The notes beneath the pieces are model-generated. The model was not told the DNA's origin. It ran no database searches and was given only the letters and a program-made list of their open reading frames with translations. From the NCBI GenBank assembly GCA_907163375.1, contig CAJQUW010005746.1, positions 124,001-188,000 on the forward strand: 64,000 nucleotides of DNA. The letters run 5' to 3'. The translations under genes and the position numbers were made by a program. Source of the stretch: Prostheceraeus crozeri (taxonomy: Eukaryota > Platyhelminthes > Polycladida > Euryleptidae). Below, one piece after another: positions 47,733 to 59,551 of the stretch; the stretch's first letter is position 1, and the number at the start of each line of letters is the position of its first letter.

Positions 47733-48519
47733 TATACATATACTTTAAAATGCGTGGAATAGAGATAGTCAGGGAATATAAATAAAAGAAAGAACCAAAA
47801 GACGTCTTTGGTGTTACCGGTTTCCGAACTTATTTTTTGCTTCTTCAGATACCACTTAGAAATAATTGCAAACTGAAAAGCAACTGCGCATGATCTCTAT
47901 TTAGAGAGGGTTTAAAATTTGAAGTAAAATAGCTTTCTTTACATTCCCTCTGAGATCTATTTGCTTCATTAGAAAATTGATAAAAAGGCGCAGCTACAAA
48001 TTTGATTTCAATGTTACTACAGCAGGCGGCTATATGTTTGCTTACGTGGAGCAAAGCAATCCTGGGATTATAAGTTGTTAGCGATGCATGGTCAATCTAT
48101 TCCGTCAGATATCACCAGTTTGACCCACATAGAAATCGTTGCAACCATTACATTTCAGGAAGTACAAAATATTTCTAGAATTACAATTAAAATTCTTTTT
48201 TATTTGGAAGACAAAATCACCAACTTTTATCGTTGTGCCAGTGATGAGATGGTCACAACATTTGCATCTGACATCACTGCATTTAGTGACTCCGGAGTCA
48301 CAGGGAGTCTATGGAGCGCCGAATCAAAGTTCCATGAAAGCCTTTATTGATTTTGAATTTTCAGTTTGATGTCTTACTTGTGTATATAGATAATTTTGAA
48401 AATATAGTCATTCCCCTGACAAGCTTCCCAAGTTAGGGAGCAAAGCCGGTTGGGAATGTAAGAGTTCCGAGTTTCCTTTGGGTCTATTTTTGGCATCATT
48501 TAACCATTTTAATTCTCTT

Positions 48520-48830
48520 ATGTAGCCTAGGCCTACATTATAGACTGCGACTTACTTATTAATTGATTCTTGATAAGCTTATGAGTAATGCCGTAGGTTG
48601 GGGCTTATCAAGCATAGCCCTTTCTCGAGACAATCACAGCCCACAGCTTAGCGCTGTGACTGGGTGACGGTAGCAATACAGGAGTAGGTTAGATACTCAA
48701 TGGAAAATGTGAGGAAATATTAAGACCTACACAGACTTACAGCAGAAGTTTTACTTCGCCTTTTAGGGTTGGGCTTGGGTCCAAAACCCAAGCAACCCAC
48801 GCAGCACCTCTGTTAGGAGTAGATACTGTT
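48520..48830 (+). repeat. Repeat family R2, copy 2, second part
   Basis: Continues the match to 41225-41310 and 41720-41890 after the 2.4-kb interruption. Confidence 0.6.
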
Positions 48831-49024
48831 TGTCGGATTTGCATGGGAATGTAACTCGAATTTGTGGTGACGGCAATTGTTTTCACACCGCATGCAATCA
48901 TCCTATTCTTTAGACAACAGATAATCTCTAGTCCTAAATACATCTTCGAATTTTTTCCTGTTGTTCGTCAATCATTTTGGGGTTAAATAGTGGTCGGCCT
49001 GTTCATGTATATCAAAGCATTGAA

Positions 49025-49850
49025 TACCTTTTGGCATAGAGTAAGTATATTAGGTTGAGTGGTAACTCCGGATAAATTAAATCCCCAATGTGCATACACT
49101 TTCGATTTTATTAAATGAACTCAAGGAGGATACATGTTGGATATTGTTACCAAATGTGAGATAAGCAAATTTCTGAGATTTTGAAGAATTTACTACGGAA
49201 ATAATCATGATTGTAATGCAGACGGAATGATGTTATTTTATAGAATTTGGGTGTCATGACAGCCTTGGAGAGGTAGTGTTTGCTGAATTAGAAATTCGAC
49301 AGATTGCTATTATACTTTCATACTCAACCTCAAGTGTTTCTTCTTTAGCGTTATCATCACATGCAACTTGCCACTGGTAGAGCAAAATCACATAAAGACA
49401 ATGATATCAATTAACTTTGACAGATGTAAATGGGTCCACATCACTATTCAGGTTCAAGAAATGAAACATGAATTTAGGGAATCATAAAATCATGCCGGTG
49501 AAAATTGATTTAAAAACTTGAAATTTCAGCCCAGAAAGCACGAATAATATCGCGACTTCCATTATAATACAATTCATGAAATTCCCTTGATAATCAGCTT
49601 ATTGTCTGCTTAGTTAGGATGCTTATTAACAAATATTCATTCCTTATGATATCTAACTTCTTTCATACTACTTCTATAGGAGTATCATCTCGGTAGTATT
49701 TAAATTTGCAACATTTTGACTATTTCAAAACTGCTCAAATAATTTTTTGGACCACGGGAACGTAAGTAATCGCCGCAAAAAACTGAATCTTTTCATATAA
49801 AAATTTTCACTGTATACAGATACTTTTTTGAGTCGACACTCTACCTATAT
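49025..49850 (+). repeat. Dispersed repeat family R1, copy 2
   Basis: Most complete copy. Starts GCATAGAGTAAGTATATTAG as does 56785, and ends near GAGTCGACACTCTACCTATATA. Contains TGTCATGACAGCCTTGGAGA and TCTCGGTAGTATTTAAAT. FUT8 intron 5, noncoding. Confidence 0.75.
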
Positions 49851-50796
49851 ATCTCTACTCTTAGCCTTTTGGGTTGGAAATAATGTAGCCCGGGAAAGTG
49901 TCTTTCATTGATGCTTTCTGGAACAGGCAATGTCAAATATGGTTAAAAAAATTTGCTTTATAATGCATCGCACTTCCTTCAGAAAATTTGGTGTAGATTT
50001 TTGGACAAATACCATTGAATTATGCTGGAACTGTTTATAAAATTAACTGAAATTAACAAGTTCAATTTTCAATCCTTGAGTGGTATTCAGTAAAATTTAG
50101 CTTTTCAAAATCTGATCAAGTATTTTTATGGACAGCAGCAACGTAATCTGGGCAAAAAACTGAATCTTCACTGCATGCTCACACTCCACCTACCTTTTAC
50201 TTTCTGTATGACCCTATTACAGATTTAACCATGAATGGCTATATTTAATATGTCATAGATAGTAACTTAAGGATTGCAGAGTAAGAAATTCAATCAGAGC
50301 AGTATTATTGAAAGGCAAGTATTTCCAGTTCCGTTCCATTTGAACCTTTTCCCGATTACAGCTTTTTGGACTTCCTCTCCGCATCAATGCCAGTCGTAGT
50401 GACGGCTCGTGACTGTTGGCTCAGGTGGGGCACAAGTAGGCCAATTCTTTTTACTTTAATTGCTACACATGCAGTATGGTAGTTCGTCAAAGCCATCAAG
50501 ACGGCTTTTATACGCAGACGAGCCGCCACTGATCATTATAGAATGATGTCTAAGTACTCTGTCCACGTATATCGAGACCAGCAGCACTTTTGAATTGTTT
50601 TTGAATTATTGAGTATTCAACTGAAGAAAGTCATTGATTTGGATTTAAACATCATGGGCCATGGCCATTGCTTTAGGCTGTCAAAGCAACAACGTTTTCA
50701 ATTTGATGTTAATTGATATATCTTTTTTCATCCACAGTAACCAATGCTGATTTGCGATGTGAGTATAATCGTTCGATGAAAATTGTGGATCCGTAC

Positions 50797-51234
50797 TAGG
50801 TGACATGCCACGCTCAATTACGCGTAATTCACGCGTAAACTGCGCGTAATTACACATGACTCTAAACATCCGTGGCTATGCGGGACATTGCTGCATCATC
50901 TGTCGGCAGTCCTGTTATATAGACTTCGCGTCTCATGTGTCTGCATGTATCAGAGGCTAAACAATGTGATAGCACCTCAATTTCATGCTTAGGGAAGACA
51001 GAACATGCTTAGCGTTTCATCCGTGATTCAAGCGGCAACGCAGACAACCGTAGACGACGCGCAAACTATAAACGCTCGCCCGCGCGTATTCATAACCATT
51101 CCCTATGTTTTAATATCATCAGATCAAGTGATTTCTGACTCTTTGTGCAGCGCGTATGTACCCGCGTAGAAGAATAGAATGTCTTTAACAACGGATGTTT
51201 GGGTTGCTCCCTAATTACGCGTGGCACCTAGTGC
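50797..51234. mobile_element. MITE-like element with ACTAGGTG ends and ACGCGTAATT words
   Basis: ACTAGGTGACATGCCACGC at the left; the reverse complement of the right end reads ACTAGGTGCCACGCGTAATT. The next inward block also mirrors (AAACATCCGT). ACGCGTAATT words cluster at the left end. No convincing target duplication. A related fragment sits at about 31310-31450 (ACGGATGTTTGGG). Confidence 0.6.
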
Positions 51235-51632
51235 GATATTCTTTGTATCACTATAGTTTTGTTTCAAGAAAATTCGAACACCAAAGTTGACGTTAATTGT
51301 CATTGTCAGCATTAGCGACTTTAGAAACGGATATATGTGACAATTTCTCATATATGACAAATAACAGAAGTGTCTAGTTATTTCAACCTTAAATAATTCC
51401 TGCTAAAAGCAGTGTAAAATGGTCCAAATGGATGACATTTTGATCATTGACAAATAAATATTCTCACAGCTCTTTCAAATGCGCATGTTACTTCGCTGCA
51501 TCTTTTTGGTATTTATCATAATATGAGAAAAGTTCCTTGTAACCTCATCGCTGAATTTAACTTATTTTCATATCATTACAAAAGCACTCGGAAATAGAAA
51601 AAATCAAGCAGTTTAAGGCCAACAGAGGCATC

Positions 51633-52505
51633 AACGAAGTGAAGTAAAAAGCCAATCTGCTCAAGTTATAATGTATTCGTGACGTGTCGCAGACCTGCTG
51701 CTTCCTCAGGCGAGTTAGTGCTTAATGTGAATCTGACATGTAGTTAGTACACTATCACATCGATATCTGAAGAATCATTGATCACAAGGAACTTATAGCA
51801 CTAACTTTCAAGTCACAGAGTGAGACGTCCATCATCCGGAACAGCAGCAGTGCAAGACATGCGATAGATGAAAGTGATTAAGTGGATAAATAAATAAAAG
51901 TCAAAAATACAAGTTTAGTGGTGCAATAGTGAAATTAAAAGACACGCAAGTTATAGCAAGAACATAGTGTAGTCCATAAACTCTTCCCGGTTATTCAAAG
52001 AGGAATTTAGACTTTTTATTAGCTTCAGCTATGTGACAGGGAATTTGACTGCTATGTCTCCTGACAACTGAAAAATTGAAAAAGTCTTTTGGGAGCTAGC
52101 TATGTGTACATGCATGTTTGAAGATGCTCGTAGCCCTTCTAGCCTGAAAATGCTCTGCGATACGGTCGTGAGCAAGCGGCAAGTGCTTCCAATATACTGT
52201 AGAAAGCTCTATATACAGTGCATATGCCTTTATAAACAACGCTCTTAGCGTTGCAAGTAGGAGGATCACTTATAAGACAAGAACGCTTCGAATATGACTT
52301 AAATCGCTTCACCTTACCAAGTTGAGATGCAAGATTGTTGGCAAGTTTGTTCTCAATTCGAATGTTGAGTTTGGAAGATCTCAAAACACGCTGAATTCTG
52401 AAATTGAATTTGTCACTTATGAATGGGACTTTGAAAACACAAGAACCAGTTGAATTCATTAGTCCTTCTGGCCCTTGATATCTCCTACTATCACTATTCT
52501 CGCTA
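51633..52505 (-). pseudogene. Penelope-like element remnant, left arm of a head-to-head pair
   Basis: The minus-strand frame 52139-52459 reads GSCVFKVPFISDKFNFRIQRVLRSSKLNI...KRSCLISDPPTCNAKSVVYKGIC, the linker between the reverse transcriptase and the GIY-YIG endonuclease of Penelope-like elements. Endonuclease residues continue in another frame (HDRIAEHFQARRATSIFKHACTH). Frameshifts make it inactive. Downstream (51709 to 51681) lies a hammerhead-like motif. It forms an inverted repeat with 52880-53618. Confidence 0.8.
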
Positions 52506-52589
52506 TAGATGATTTTGAACGTTCGTCCATATCTTTGCGAACTCTACACAACCCGCTGATTCATACCATGAAATTCAAAGCGGAGATGG

Positions 52590-53618
52590 TTGGTAATGAC
52601 GAATTTTCCACTTCTGAACACAGCAAGCAAAATCAATGAAATGGGAATCGTACACCACAAATTTTATTGTAAAGATGCTCATCGTGGGTTAGTTATTAAT
52701 GCGACTTCGGGTTTGCCAAACAATGTGAAAAGTAATGCTACAATCGAAGAGTTTCTACACGTGAACCGTCTTTGCTCTAATGAGAACGACAGAGCTGTAG
52801 CAACCACAGACCTGTGTTCGAAGCTTTCAAGAAACGTATATTCTTCTGATGCCATTAATCGCTATGAATCAAGGGCCAAAAGGAATAATCAAAGACGAGC
52901 TCAATATTCAACTGGTTCTTGTGTTTTCAAAGTCCCATTCATTAGTGATAAATTTAGTTTCAGAATTCAGCGTGTTTTGAGATCTTCCAAACTCAACATT
53001 TGAATTGTGAACAAACCTGCAAACAATCTTGCATCTCAACTTGGTAAGGTAAAGCGATTTAAGTCATATTCGAACCGTTCTTGTCTTAGAAGTGTTTATA
53101 AAGGCATATGCACTGTATATAGAGCTTTCTACAGTATATTGGAAGCACTTGCCGCTTGCTCACGACCGTATCGCAGAGCATTTTCAGGCTAGAAGGGCTA
53201 CGAGCATCTTCAAACATGCATGTACACATAGCTAGCTCCCAAAAGACTTTTTCAATTTTTCAGTTGTCAGGAGACATGGCAGTCAAATTCGCTGTTACAT
53301 AGCTGAAGCTAATAAAAAGTCTAAATTCCTCTTTGAATAACCGGGAAGAGTTTATGGACTACACTATGTTCTTGCCATAACTTGCGTGTCTTTCAGTTTG
53401 TATTCTGACTGTTCCGGATGATGGACGTCTCACTCTGTGACTTGAAAGTTAGTGCTATAAGTTCCTTGTGATCAATAATTCTTCAGATATCGATGTCATG
53501 CTGTACTGCATGTCAGATTCACATTTAGCACTAACTCGCCTGAGGAAGCAGCAGGTCTGCGACACGTCACGAATACATTATAACTTGAGCAGATTGGCTT
53601 TATATTTCACTTTGTTGA
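52590..53618 (+). pseudogene. Penelope-like element remnant, right arm of the pair
   Basis: Frame 52590-53003 carries the C-terminal reverse transcriptase region (NEMGIVHHKFYCKDAHRGLV..., RLCSNENDRAVATTDLCSKL), then the same VPFISDKF-FRIQRVLRSS linker as the left arm. A stop splits it from 53007-53192, which lacks about 27 bp of the cysteine-containing linker seen on the left. Endonuclease-like residues follow out of frame, then a hammerhead-like motif at 53540-53568. The arms differ by indels, so they are separate copies or an old inverted duplication. Confidence 0.8.
53540..53568 (+). ncRNA. Hammerhead-ribozyme-like motif (decayed) of a Penelope-like element
   Basis: CTGAGGA, then a GCAG...CTGC stem, then GACAC and GTC: the order of hammerhead cores (CUGAUGA, stem II, GAAAC, GUC) with one change in each conserved block. 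Penelope-like elements are known to carry hammerhead ribozymes in their terminal repeats. The same sequence is mirrored at 51681-51709. Probably inactive. Confidence 0.4.
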
Positions 53619-53967
53619 TAACTTATGCGTCTGCCACAACGCGCCGTAGCAGCTCTTTCAACAGAGGTATGTTTCACTATCTCAATGTGTTTAAATTTTT
53701 TCGCAAGAAGCGTATGACATTGTTCCATAGGTATTTGAAAAAGAGCATCATCTTGTGGGGTGAATCATATTTCTAATTTCCTGCATATCAATGCACTGCT
53801 ATTAAAAATTGATTTGCAATCATCTATGAGCTACTCTATGCCGGGTGTTGATTCAGTGTTTTATCAGTGTGTTCGGGTTCTGTCAATACAATATTGTATG
53901 GCGACCTCATATTGGTTTTGAAATGCATGGTTTCACCTAATCGTGCAAATTTTTATCAATTTAAACC

Positions 53968-54020
53968 GATAGCTCAGCTGACTGAACTGTGGAGTCAACT
54001 GAGAGCAGGGAGCGAGTCCG
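53968..54020 (+). repeat. tRNA-derived SINE-like fragment
   Basis: GATAGCTCAGCTGACTGAAC resembles a pol III A box and GGGAGCGAGTCCG a B box, 45-50 bp apart. A second, shorter match (GATAGCTCAGTTGACTGAAT) starts at 54992. Not a tRNA gene: the cloverleaf does not close. Confidence 0.35.
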
Positions 54021-54991
54021 AAAATGCTATTTGCAAATTATGTGCATGCCACCTATGGCTATAGCAAGTTCTACCGAGTTCAATATGTCGTGAGACAGGA
54101 TCGAAGAAAACACTGATGTAAATAAAGTGGGAAATAGACTGAAATTTTCGGTAAAATTGCATGTGTCCCTGTTTTCTCGGATGAAGTAAGAAGACCTGCT
54201 ACCACATTTCCGATCAGAAGCATGACAATAACGCATACATGATAGAAGATAACATACAGACATTCCATGCTAGTGATTATGACTTCAGACTTCATTAGTA
54301 CTTCACTTAATCAGCGAAAACATGGAGAAGTCATTTTACCAAAACTTCATTATGCTTCCCATTGGATTTGTATGCGTTTTCTTTGATACCGTACACAAGA
54401 AAAGGAGCCGGGTAGAACTCTGCAGACACTTAGATTCGTAAGGCATCATAGGATGTTGATCACTCTGCGAAAGTCTCATTTTCGGCCTCGTTCCCTGCAG
54501 AATCTCGTCTTGGTGGCCGGTCTGGTGAGTTCTGTATATGCACAATTGCTGCTGGTGGCATGCTTCTATCTGTTTTGCTTCGCCTATATCGTAATACCAT
54601 AATTTTCTGCAGATATCATAATTTCATCTTTGTGCTGATCCACACCCTTACATTACTGTCAATAGTGCTAGTTTTTTTCAACAGTTAGTTATACCTCGCC
54701 AGTGTGTTGCCCACGCGCTATCTCGTGCTCCGCATTCTGTCCTTATCCGGCATTATTATCTTCAAGATAGGGCCTGACTAATTATGTGGTGTTGTCCGTG
54801 AATCCACACAATGATGAATTATGACCTACAGCTTATAATGCGCTCTGTTTTTTCATTGTAGAGAGCTCCTACCGATTCATGAGATATAAAAAGACATTAT
54901 TATAATTAAATGTTCGAATTCGACCCATTTGGTGTGCAATACCAAATTGCAAGAGAGACCTCTGATAGAGGGAGTTCTATTAATTCAGCCT

Positions 54992-55035
54992 GATAGCTCA
55001 GTTGACTGAATTGTGGAATCGCGCATATGACCTCG
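54992..55035 (+). repeat. tRNA-derived SINE-like fragment, second copy
   Basis: A-box part only, shared with 53968-54020; the sequence runs into a Tc1 insertion 36 bp later. Confidence 0.3.
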
Positions 55036-55071
55036 TTTACTCGTTTGTGCTGCATGGGAATCTGTACTATA

Positions 55072-56465
55072 CTCACTGACATAAATAATGAAACCAACTA
55101 TCATTGACTTGAATGGAAGTTTGTTTCATTTTTTCTATGGTTTGAGATGATATCTCGCTTTCTATGTATCACCATTGAACTCCATATGATAAGGGAAATG
55201 ATATAGGACCATCAAATTTCAAAATTTGATATTGATCACAGTAACAGCTAGAAGTTGAACAGAAGCACTACCTACTGCTGACCAGATTTGACTTATGAAA
55301 TGGCGCACGATAACTTTACCAGAGGAATGGCAATTGGGATGATGCGTTGTGGGCAAAGTTCTACAACTGTTGCGAAAGAATTGAAAATTTCAAGAGTCGT
55401 TGTATGGAGGTGGTGGTGTCGTTGGAAAGCAGAAGGAAATGTGGAAAAGAAGAACGGATCAGGAAGACCAAGGGTATCATCCAAGCGGACAGATGCACGC
55501 TTAGTTTTAGCTGCTAAAAGAAACAGATTTGTGTCCGTCCCGAAGCTAATTGTGTACTGGAAGGTTGTTGGGAACGTTGCCTGTAGCGTTCGAACTGCAT
55601 ATCGAAGATTGCGAGAAGCTGGTATACAGTCTCGACGACCCGCTGTGAGAATTCCGCTGAACCTGGAACATCGAAGGAGACGAGTGACGTGGTGTCAAGG
55701 TCATCAGTCGTGGAGTGACAGTCAGTGGGAACGTGTGCTCTGGACTGATGAATCGAGGTTTACTCTCGATTTCAACGATGGTCGGATCCGTGTTCATCGC
55801 TTGCCAAGTGAACGATTTGCTCCATGTTGCGTCAAAGAACACGACCGGTACTGCGGCGGTAGTGTCATGGTTTGGGCCGGTATCTGGCACAATGGAAAAA
55901 CACCAGCAATCGTAGTGAAAGGAACATTGACAGGACAGCGATATGCCGACGAGATCGTGACACCGGTCGTGGTTCCAGCAGTGACATCGAATCAATTGAT
56001 TTTTCAGGATGACAACGCAAGGCCCCATCGCGCTTCAGTGGTCTCTAACAGGATAGCAAGCAGTGGAATCCCAACCTTGGAATGGCCCTCACGTTCTCCC
56101 GACCTCTCCCCATCGAGCACTGCTGGGATGAACTTGGTCGCAGAGTGAGGGAGAGGTACAACCACCCACCAGTGTCTTTGAAGATGTTGGCCGACAGACT
56201 GATCGAGCAGTGGAACCTCTTAGACCTGGCATTCATCCAGCGACTGTGCTCATCCATGCCCTCACGCATCGATGCCTGTTTGGATGCTCGCGGAGGTCAC
56301 ACCCGTTTCTAACTTAAGTTGATAAAATCATGAGTATCAAATTAAATGTTTTTGAGCAAAGCATTCGAGTTCTCCTTTTACAAACAACAAACAAACGTAC
56401 AGTACAACCAATTTTAAGTCATAAGTATTCATATCAGGACTTGTTTCATTCTTTTTGTCACTGAG
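55072..56465 (+). mobile_element. Tc1-type transposon copy 3
   Basis: Ends CTCACTGACA (55072) and TGTCACTGAG... (to 56465), with TA duplications at 55070-55071 and 56466-56467. Related to but distinct from the 46337 copy, so a sister subfamily. It lies in FUT8 intron 5, same strand as the gene. Confidence 0.9.
55288..56312 (+). pseudogene. Tc1-type DD34E transposase with one frameshift
   Basis: From MAHDNFTRGMAIGMMRCGQS the frame carries the helix-turn-helix, the GSGRPR linker, WTDESRFTLDFNDG and FQDDNARPHRA in register up to SPDLSP. One base is then missing in a C run near 56108-56112, and the frame ends at 56148. The correct continuation, IEHCWDELGRRVRERYNHPP..., follows in the next frame to 56312 and includes the catalytic Glu. 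A single indel therefore separates this copy from an open frame. The protein is about three-quarters identical by eye to the intact transposase at 46451. Confidence 0.92.
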
Positions 56466-56784
56466 TATAATACAAAAGTTGGCAAACTTCCACATAACAT
56501 CAGTTTTTGCCATAGTGTATGAGAATCACCAACTTTGGGGATAGAGTTTCAGATTTTCTCCAAAGGATGACGATTCTCTGATCTGTCATAAATCTCTAAC
56601 CACATAATTAAATGATTTTCGTTAGAATTACACATGATTATTGTATAATATAGTAATAGGCCAATACATGTACCGTCTACACAATGCACATTAATTAAAA
56701 AGTCATTATTGAAAAAAAGGAAGTCGACATAATGCAATCCAAGAAGCGCTGTGGCCACATTGGTGCATAATTTTAACCACTTAA

Positions 56785-57570
56785 CTAGGTGCATAGAGTA
56801 AGTATATTAGGTAGAATAGCAACTCAGCATTTATTAAATCCCATTGTGTAGACACTTTCGATTTTATTAAATGAACTCGAGGTGAATATAATTGGGTTAG
56901 GCAAATTTTTCAGTTTTGAGGAAATTACCACGGAATTGAGTGATCATGATAGCAATGAAGAAGGAATTATGGTATTTTAGAGATTCTCAGTGTCATGGCA
57001 GCCTTGGAGAGGTAATGGTTGTTAAATTAGCAATTCGACGGGTTCCTATTACTTTCATGTTGAACCTCAAGTGTATTTTCTTAAGTGTGATCATATCACA
57101 GGCAACCTGCTACTTGCAGAGCAAAATCAGACAATGATTTCAATTAACTTTGAAAGATGTAAATGGGTCCACATCACTATTCAGATTCAAGAAATGTAAC
57201 ATGAATTTAGTGAATCATAAAATCATGCCGGTGAAAATTGAATCAAAAAGTTGAAATTTCAGCCAAGAAAGCAAAATCAGATCTCGACTTTTTCATGAAG
57301 ACCTCCATTATAATGCAGCTCATGAAATCTCCTGATCATCAGCTTAATGTCTGCTTAGTTAGGATGCTTATTAGGAAATATTAATTCCTTTTGATTTCTA
57401 ACTTGTTTCGCACTACTTATGAAGAGGACGTCATCTCGGTAGCATATAAATACAGGAATAACTTGAAAAATTTCAGCTTTTTAAAAACTGCTCAAATAAT
57501 TTCATCTCCCCAAAAAACTGAATCTTTTGATATAGAATTTTCACCGGATACGTACCTCTACCTATATATA
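56785..57570 (+). repeat. Dispersed repeat family R1, copy 3
   Basis: Same order of blocks as 49025-49850, ending about 105 bp before FUT8 exon 6. Noncoding. Confidence 0.75.
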
Positions 57571-57676
57571 CTTGCTCTATGATTAAGCATATAACTTATC
57601 TATTTATTCGAACGATCGAATGAAAGTAGCAGTTGGGCAATTAATTCATCTGAATTTCGTCCATTCTCTTTTTTAG

Positions 57677-57935
57677 CTGGAGAATTTCAATCAGCTGGGG
57701 TTGTGACAATTCCGATAATCGGTTACTTACGTAGTCGACCAAATTATCTGCCGCAAGCCATTCCTGCAGACATGGAGAAGGCTTTGAGACATCTTCATGG
57801 CGATCCCTTCACCTGGTTTGCAGGACAAATGATGTCTTATGTGATCAGACCGAATGACGAGATGGCAAAGCAAATACAATTGGTGAAGAAGGATCTTGAT
57901 TTCAGGCAACCAGTCGTTGGGATACACATTCGACG
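57677..57935 (+). CDS. FUT8: FUT8 exon 6: catalytic domain up to the donor-binding HxRR motif
   Basis: Residues 322-408. Reads SGEFQSAGVVTIPIIGYLRS RPNYLPQAIPADMEKALRHL...HGDPFTWFAGQMMSYVIRP...DFRQPVVGIHIRR. The RP-YLP-A-P-D, HGDP--W and GIHIRR segments are hallmarks of the family. HxRR (H405, R407, R408 in this model) corresponds to the arginine pair that contacts GDP-fucose in human FUT8. The 3' splice site is TTCTCTTTTTTAG, donor CGACG|GTGAGA at 57936, splitting the codon for the second Arg after two bases. Confidence 0.97.
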
Positions 57936-59202
57936 GTGAGAAAGTTTAGAGTGGTTAGAATTATTGTTGATCGGTTTCAACTGCTTGATATGTTTTTTCT
58001 TATTTTTCAGTTATCATAAGGCAACCCAGATATTGTTTTAAAATGCAAATTTATCTAATGCACGGGTCGACAACCTCTACCAACCCGCGTGCCCTTAAAA
58101 TCAATGCGAAAAGAAATCTGTACTGCTGCTTTTATCTACATTACGCGAGACATTGTAAAAATGTATTGAATTGTAACAGAATCAAAGTGAAAATCCTATT
58201 TGCAATTCTATTAATGGAGGAAATTACTCCTGACTTTAATTTATCATACCTTTCATGCATCATTAAAAAAAACATTGTATTGTATGCTCATAGATTAAAT
58301 GTGATTTACGAAACAAAATAATGCCAAATGAATCCAACGAATCAAACAAGACATCACGACAGTACAAGATTTAAGATTTGTAGACATTATGGCCTGTCTA
58401 CATTGAAATTTCAAAACGAATATGACAAGTTATAACTATAGTTGAGATAGCAGCAAAATCAATAGTGAAGGTAGTAAGGACCTGACTAAAACACGATAAA
58501 AGCATGATTACAATAGTCAAAAAACATTCGTTACAAAAACAAGGTACAAGGAAACAAGGTAGAAAAACAAGGTATAAAAAGCACAGACCACATCACGACA
58601 AATGAAATAATAACAAGTCCCAGTCTTCATATTGGCTCATTGATGTCAACGTTGGTAATTTGTTGAGCTAGTAAGCGAGTCAACCGTCAGGTTTAATTGA
58701 AGAGGAGGCCACAGGAGGACGTCTTGAATGTGAGCAGTGGGTGACAGTTTACCTCTTTTCCCATTTTTATGCAATTGAGCACTTGTTCACAGGAGTATGT
58801 AGTCCCGAGCAGTGATTATAATTGTGTCTGTCAGTTTTGCAAAATAACTGGTCCTGAGTGAGTGTGTTTTGGAAAGGAGCCGCGGAATTCTCTTGAATTC
58901 GCATTATGTTCAATGGAAAATTGATCTTGTTGTCCCTCAAGACTTGATCTGACCGTGGCCAAGAAAGTTATCGCTAGACTAAACACTCGCATATAAGGCA
59001 ATTATTTCTGTGATCATAGGCAGCTTAACACTCATGTCGGTTTTTGAGTGTCGAATATTTATTCAAGCACTGACCTAGATACTTAAGATATAAATAGAGC
59101 AAGATACGAGTAAAGATTTACTGATCACTTAATGGTGCGCATTTAATGAAATTTTCCGTTAATGTTTCTCCATTCTACATGTTTAATTGCTTGTACTTCC
59201 AG
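57936..59202. other. FUT8 intron 6
   Basis: AT-rich, with short ACAAGGTA tandem words at about 58540-58580. No element recognised. Confidence 0.5.
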
Positions 59203-59551
59203 ATCAGATAAACTTATAAGAGAAGCCGCTTCTCACGCCGTCGATGAGTACATGAAGAAAGTGGAAACTTGGTACCGAAGATATGAAATTTCTCACGGAC
59301 CTCCTACGCCGAAAAACGGCAGTTTGACTCCAAATGGATGGAGGAAGCGGGTATTCCTAGCCACTGATGAACCTCGCGTTCTGTCAGAAATGCGGAGTAA
59401 ATATCCTGATTATGTTGTCATGAATGACAGCAAAATGTCAAAGGCAGCAAGCCTATCAACTCGATTTAGTGACAAATCGTTCCGGGGCATCATTATTGAT
59501 ATAGTGCTCCTTTCTGAAACGAATTACCTAGTCTGTACGTTCTCCTCTAAC
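59203..59551 (+). CDS. FUT8: FUT8 exon 7: catalytic core
   Basis: Residues 408-524: RSDKLIREAASHAVDEYMKKVETWYRR..., RVFLATDEPRVLSEMRSKYP, RGIIIDIVLLSETNYLVCTFSSN. Three features align with known functional sites: (R)SDK..-E (D410), ATDEP (D463, E464) and IIDI with CTFSS (D507, S522-S523). Human FUT8 has two Asp where this protein has D463-E464. A loop YEISHGPPTPKNGSLTPNGW is longer than the vertebrate counterpart. The 3' splice site is CTTGTACTTCCAG, donor AAC|GTGAGT at 59552, phase 0. The upstream ATG at 59162 is intronic. Confidence 0.97.

Noticed and set aside
53968-55035. tRNA genes suggested by TAGCTCAG boxes
   Set aside because: The acceptor and anticodon stems do not form; kept only as SINE-like fragments.
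57727-57927. Antisense open frame over FUT8 exon 6
   Set aside because: Shadow of the conserved sense frame.
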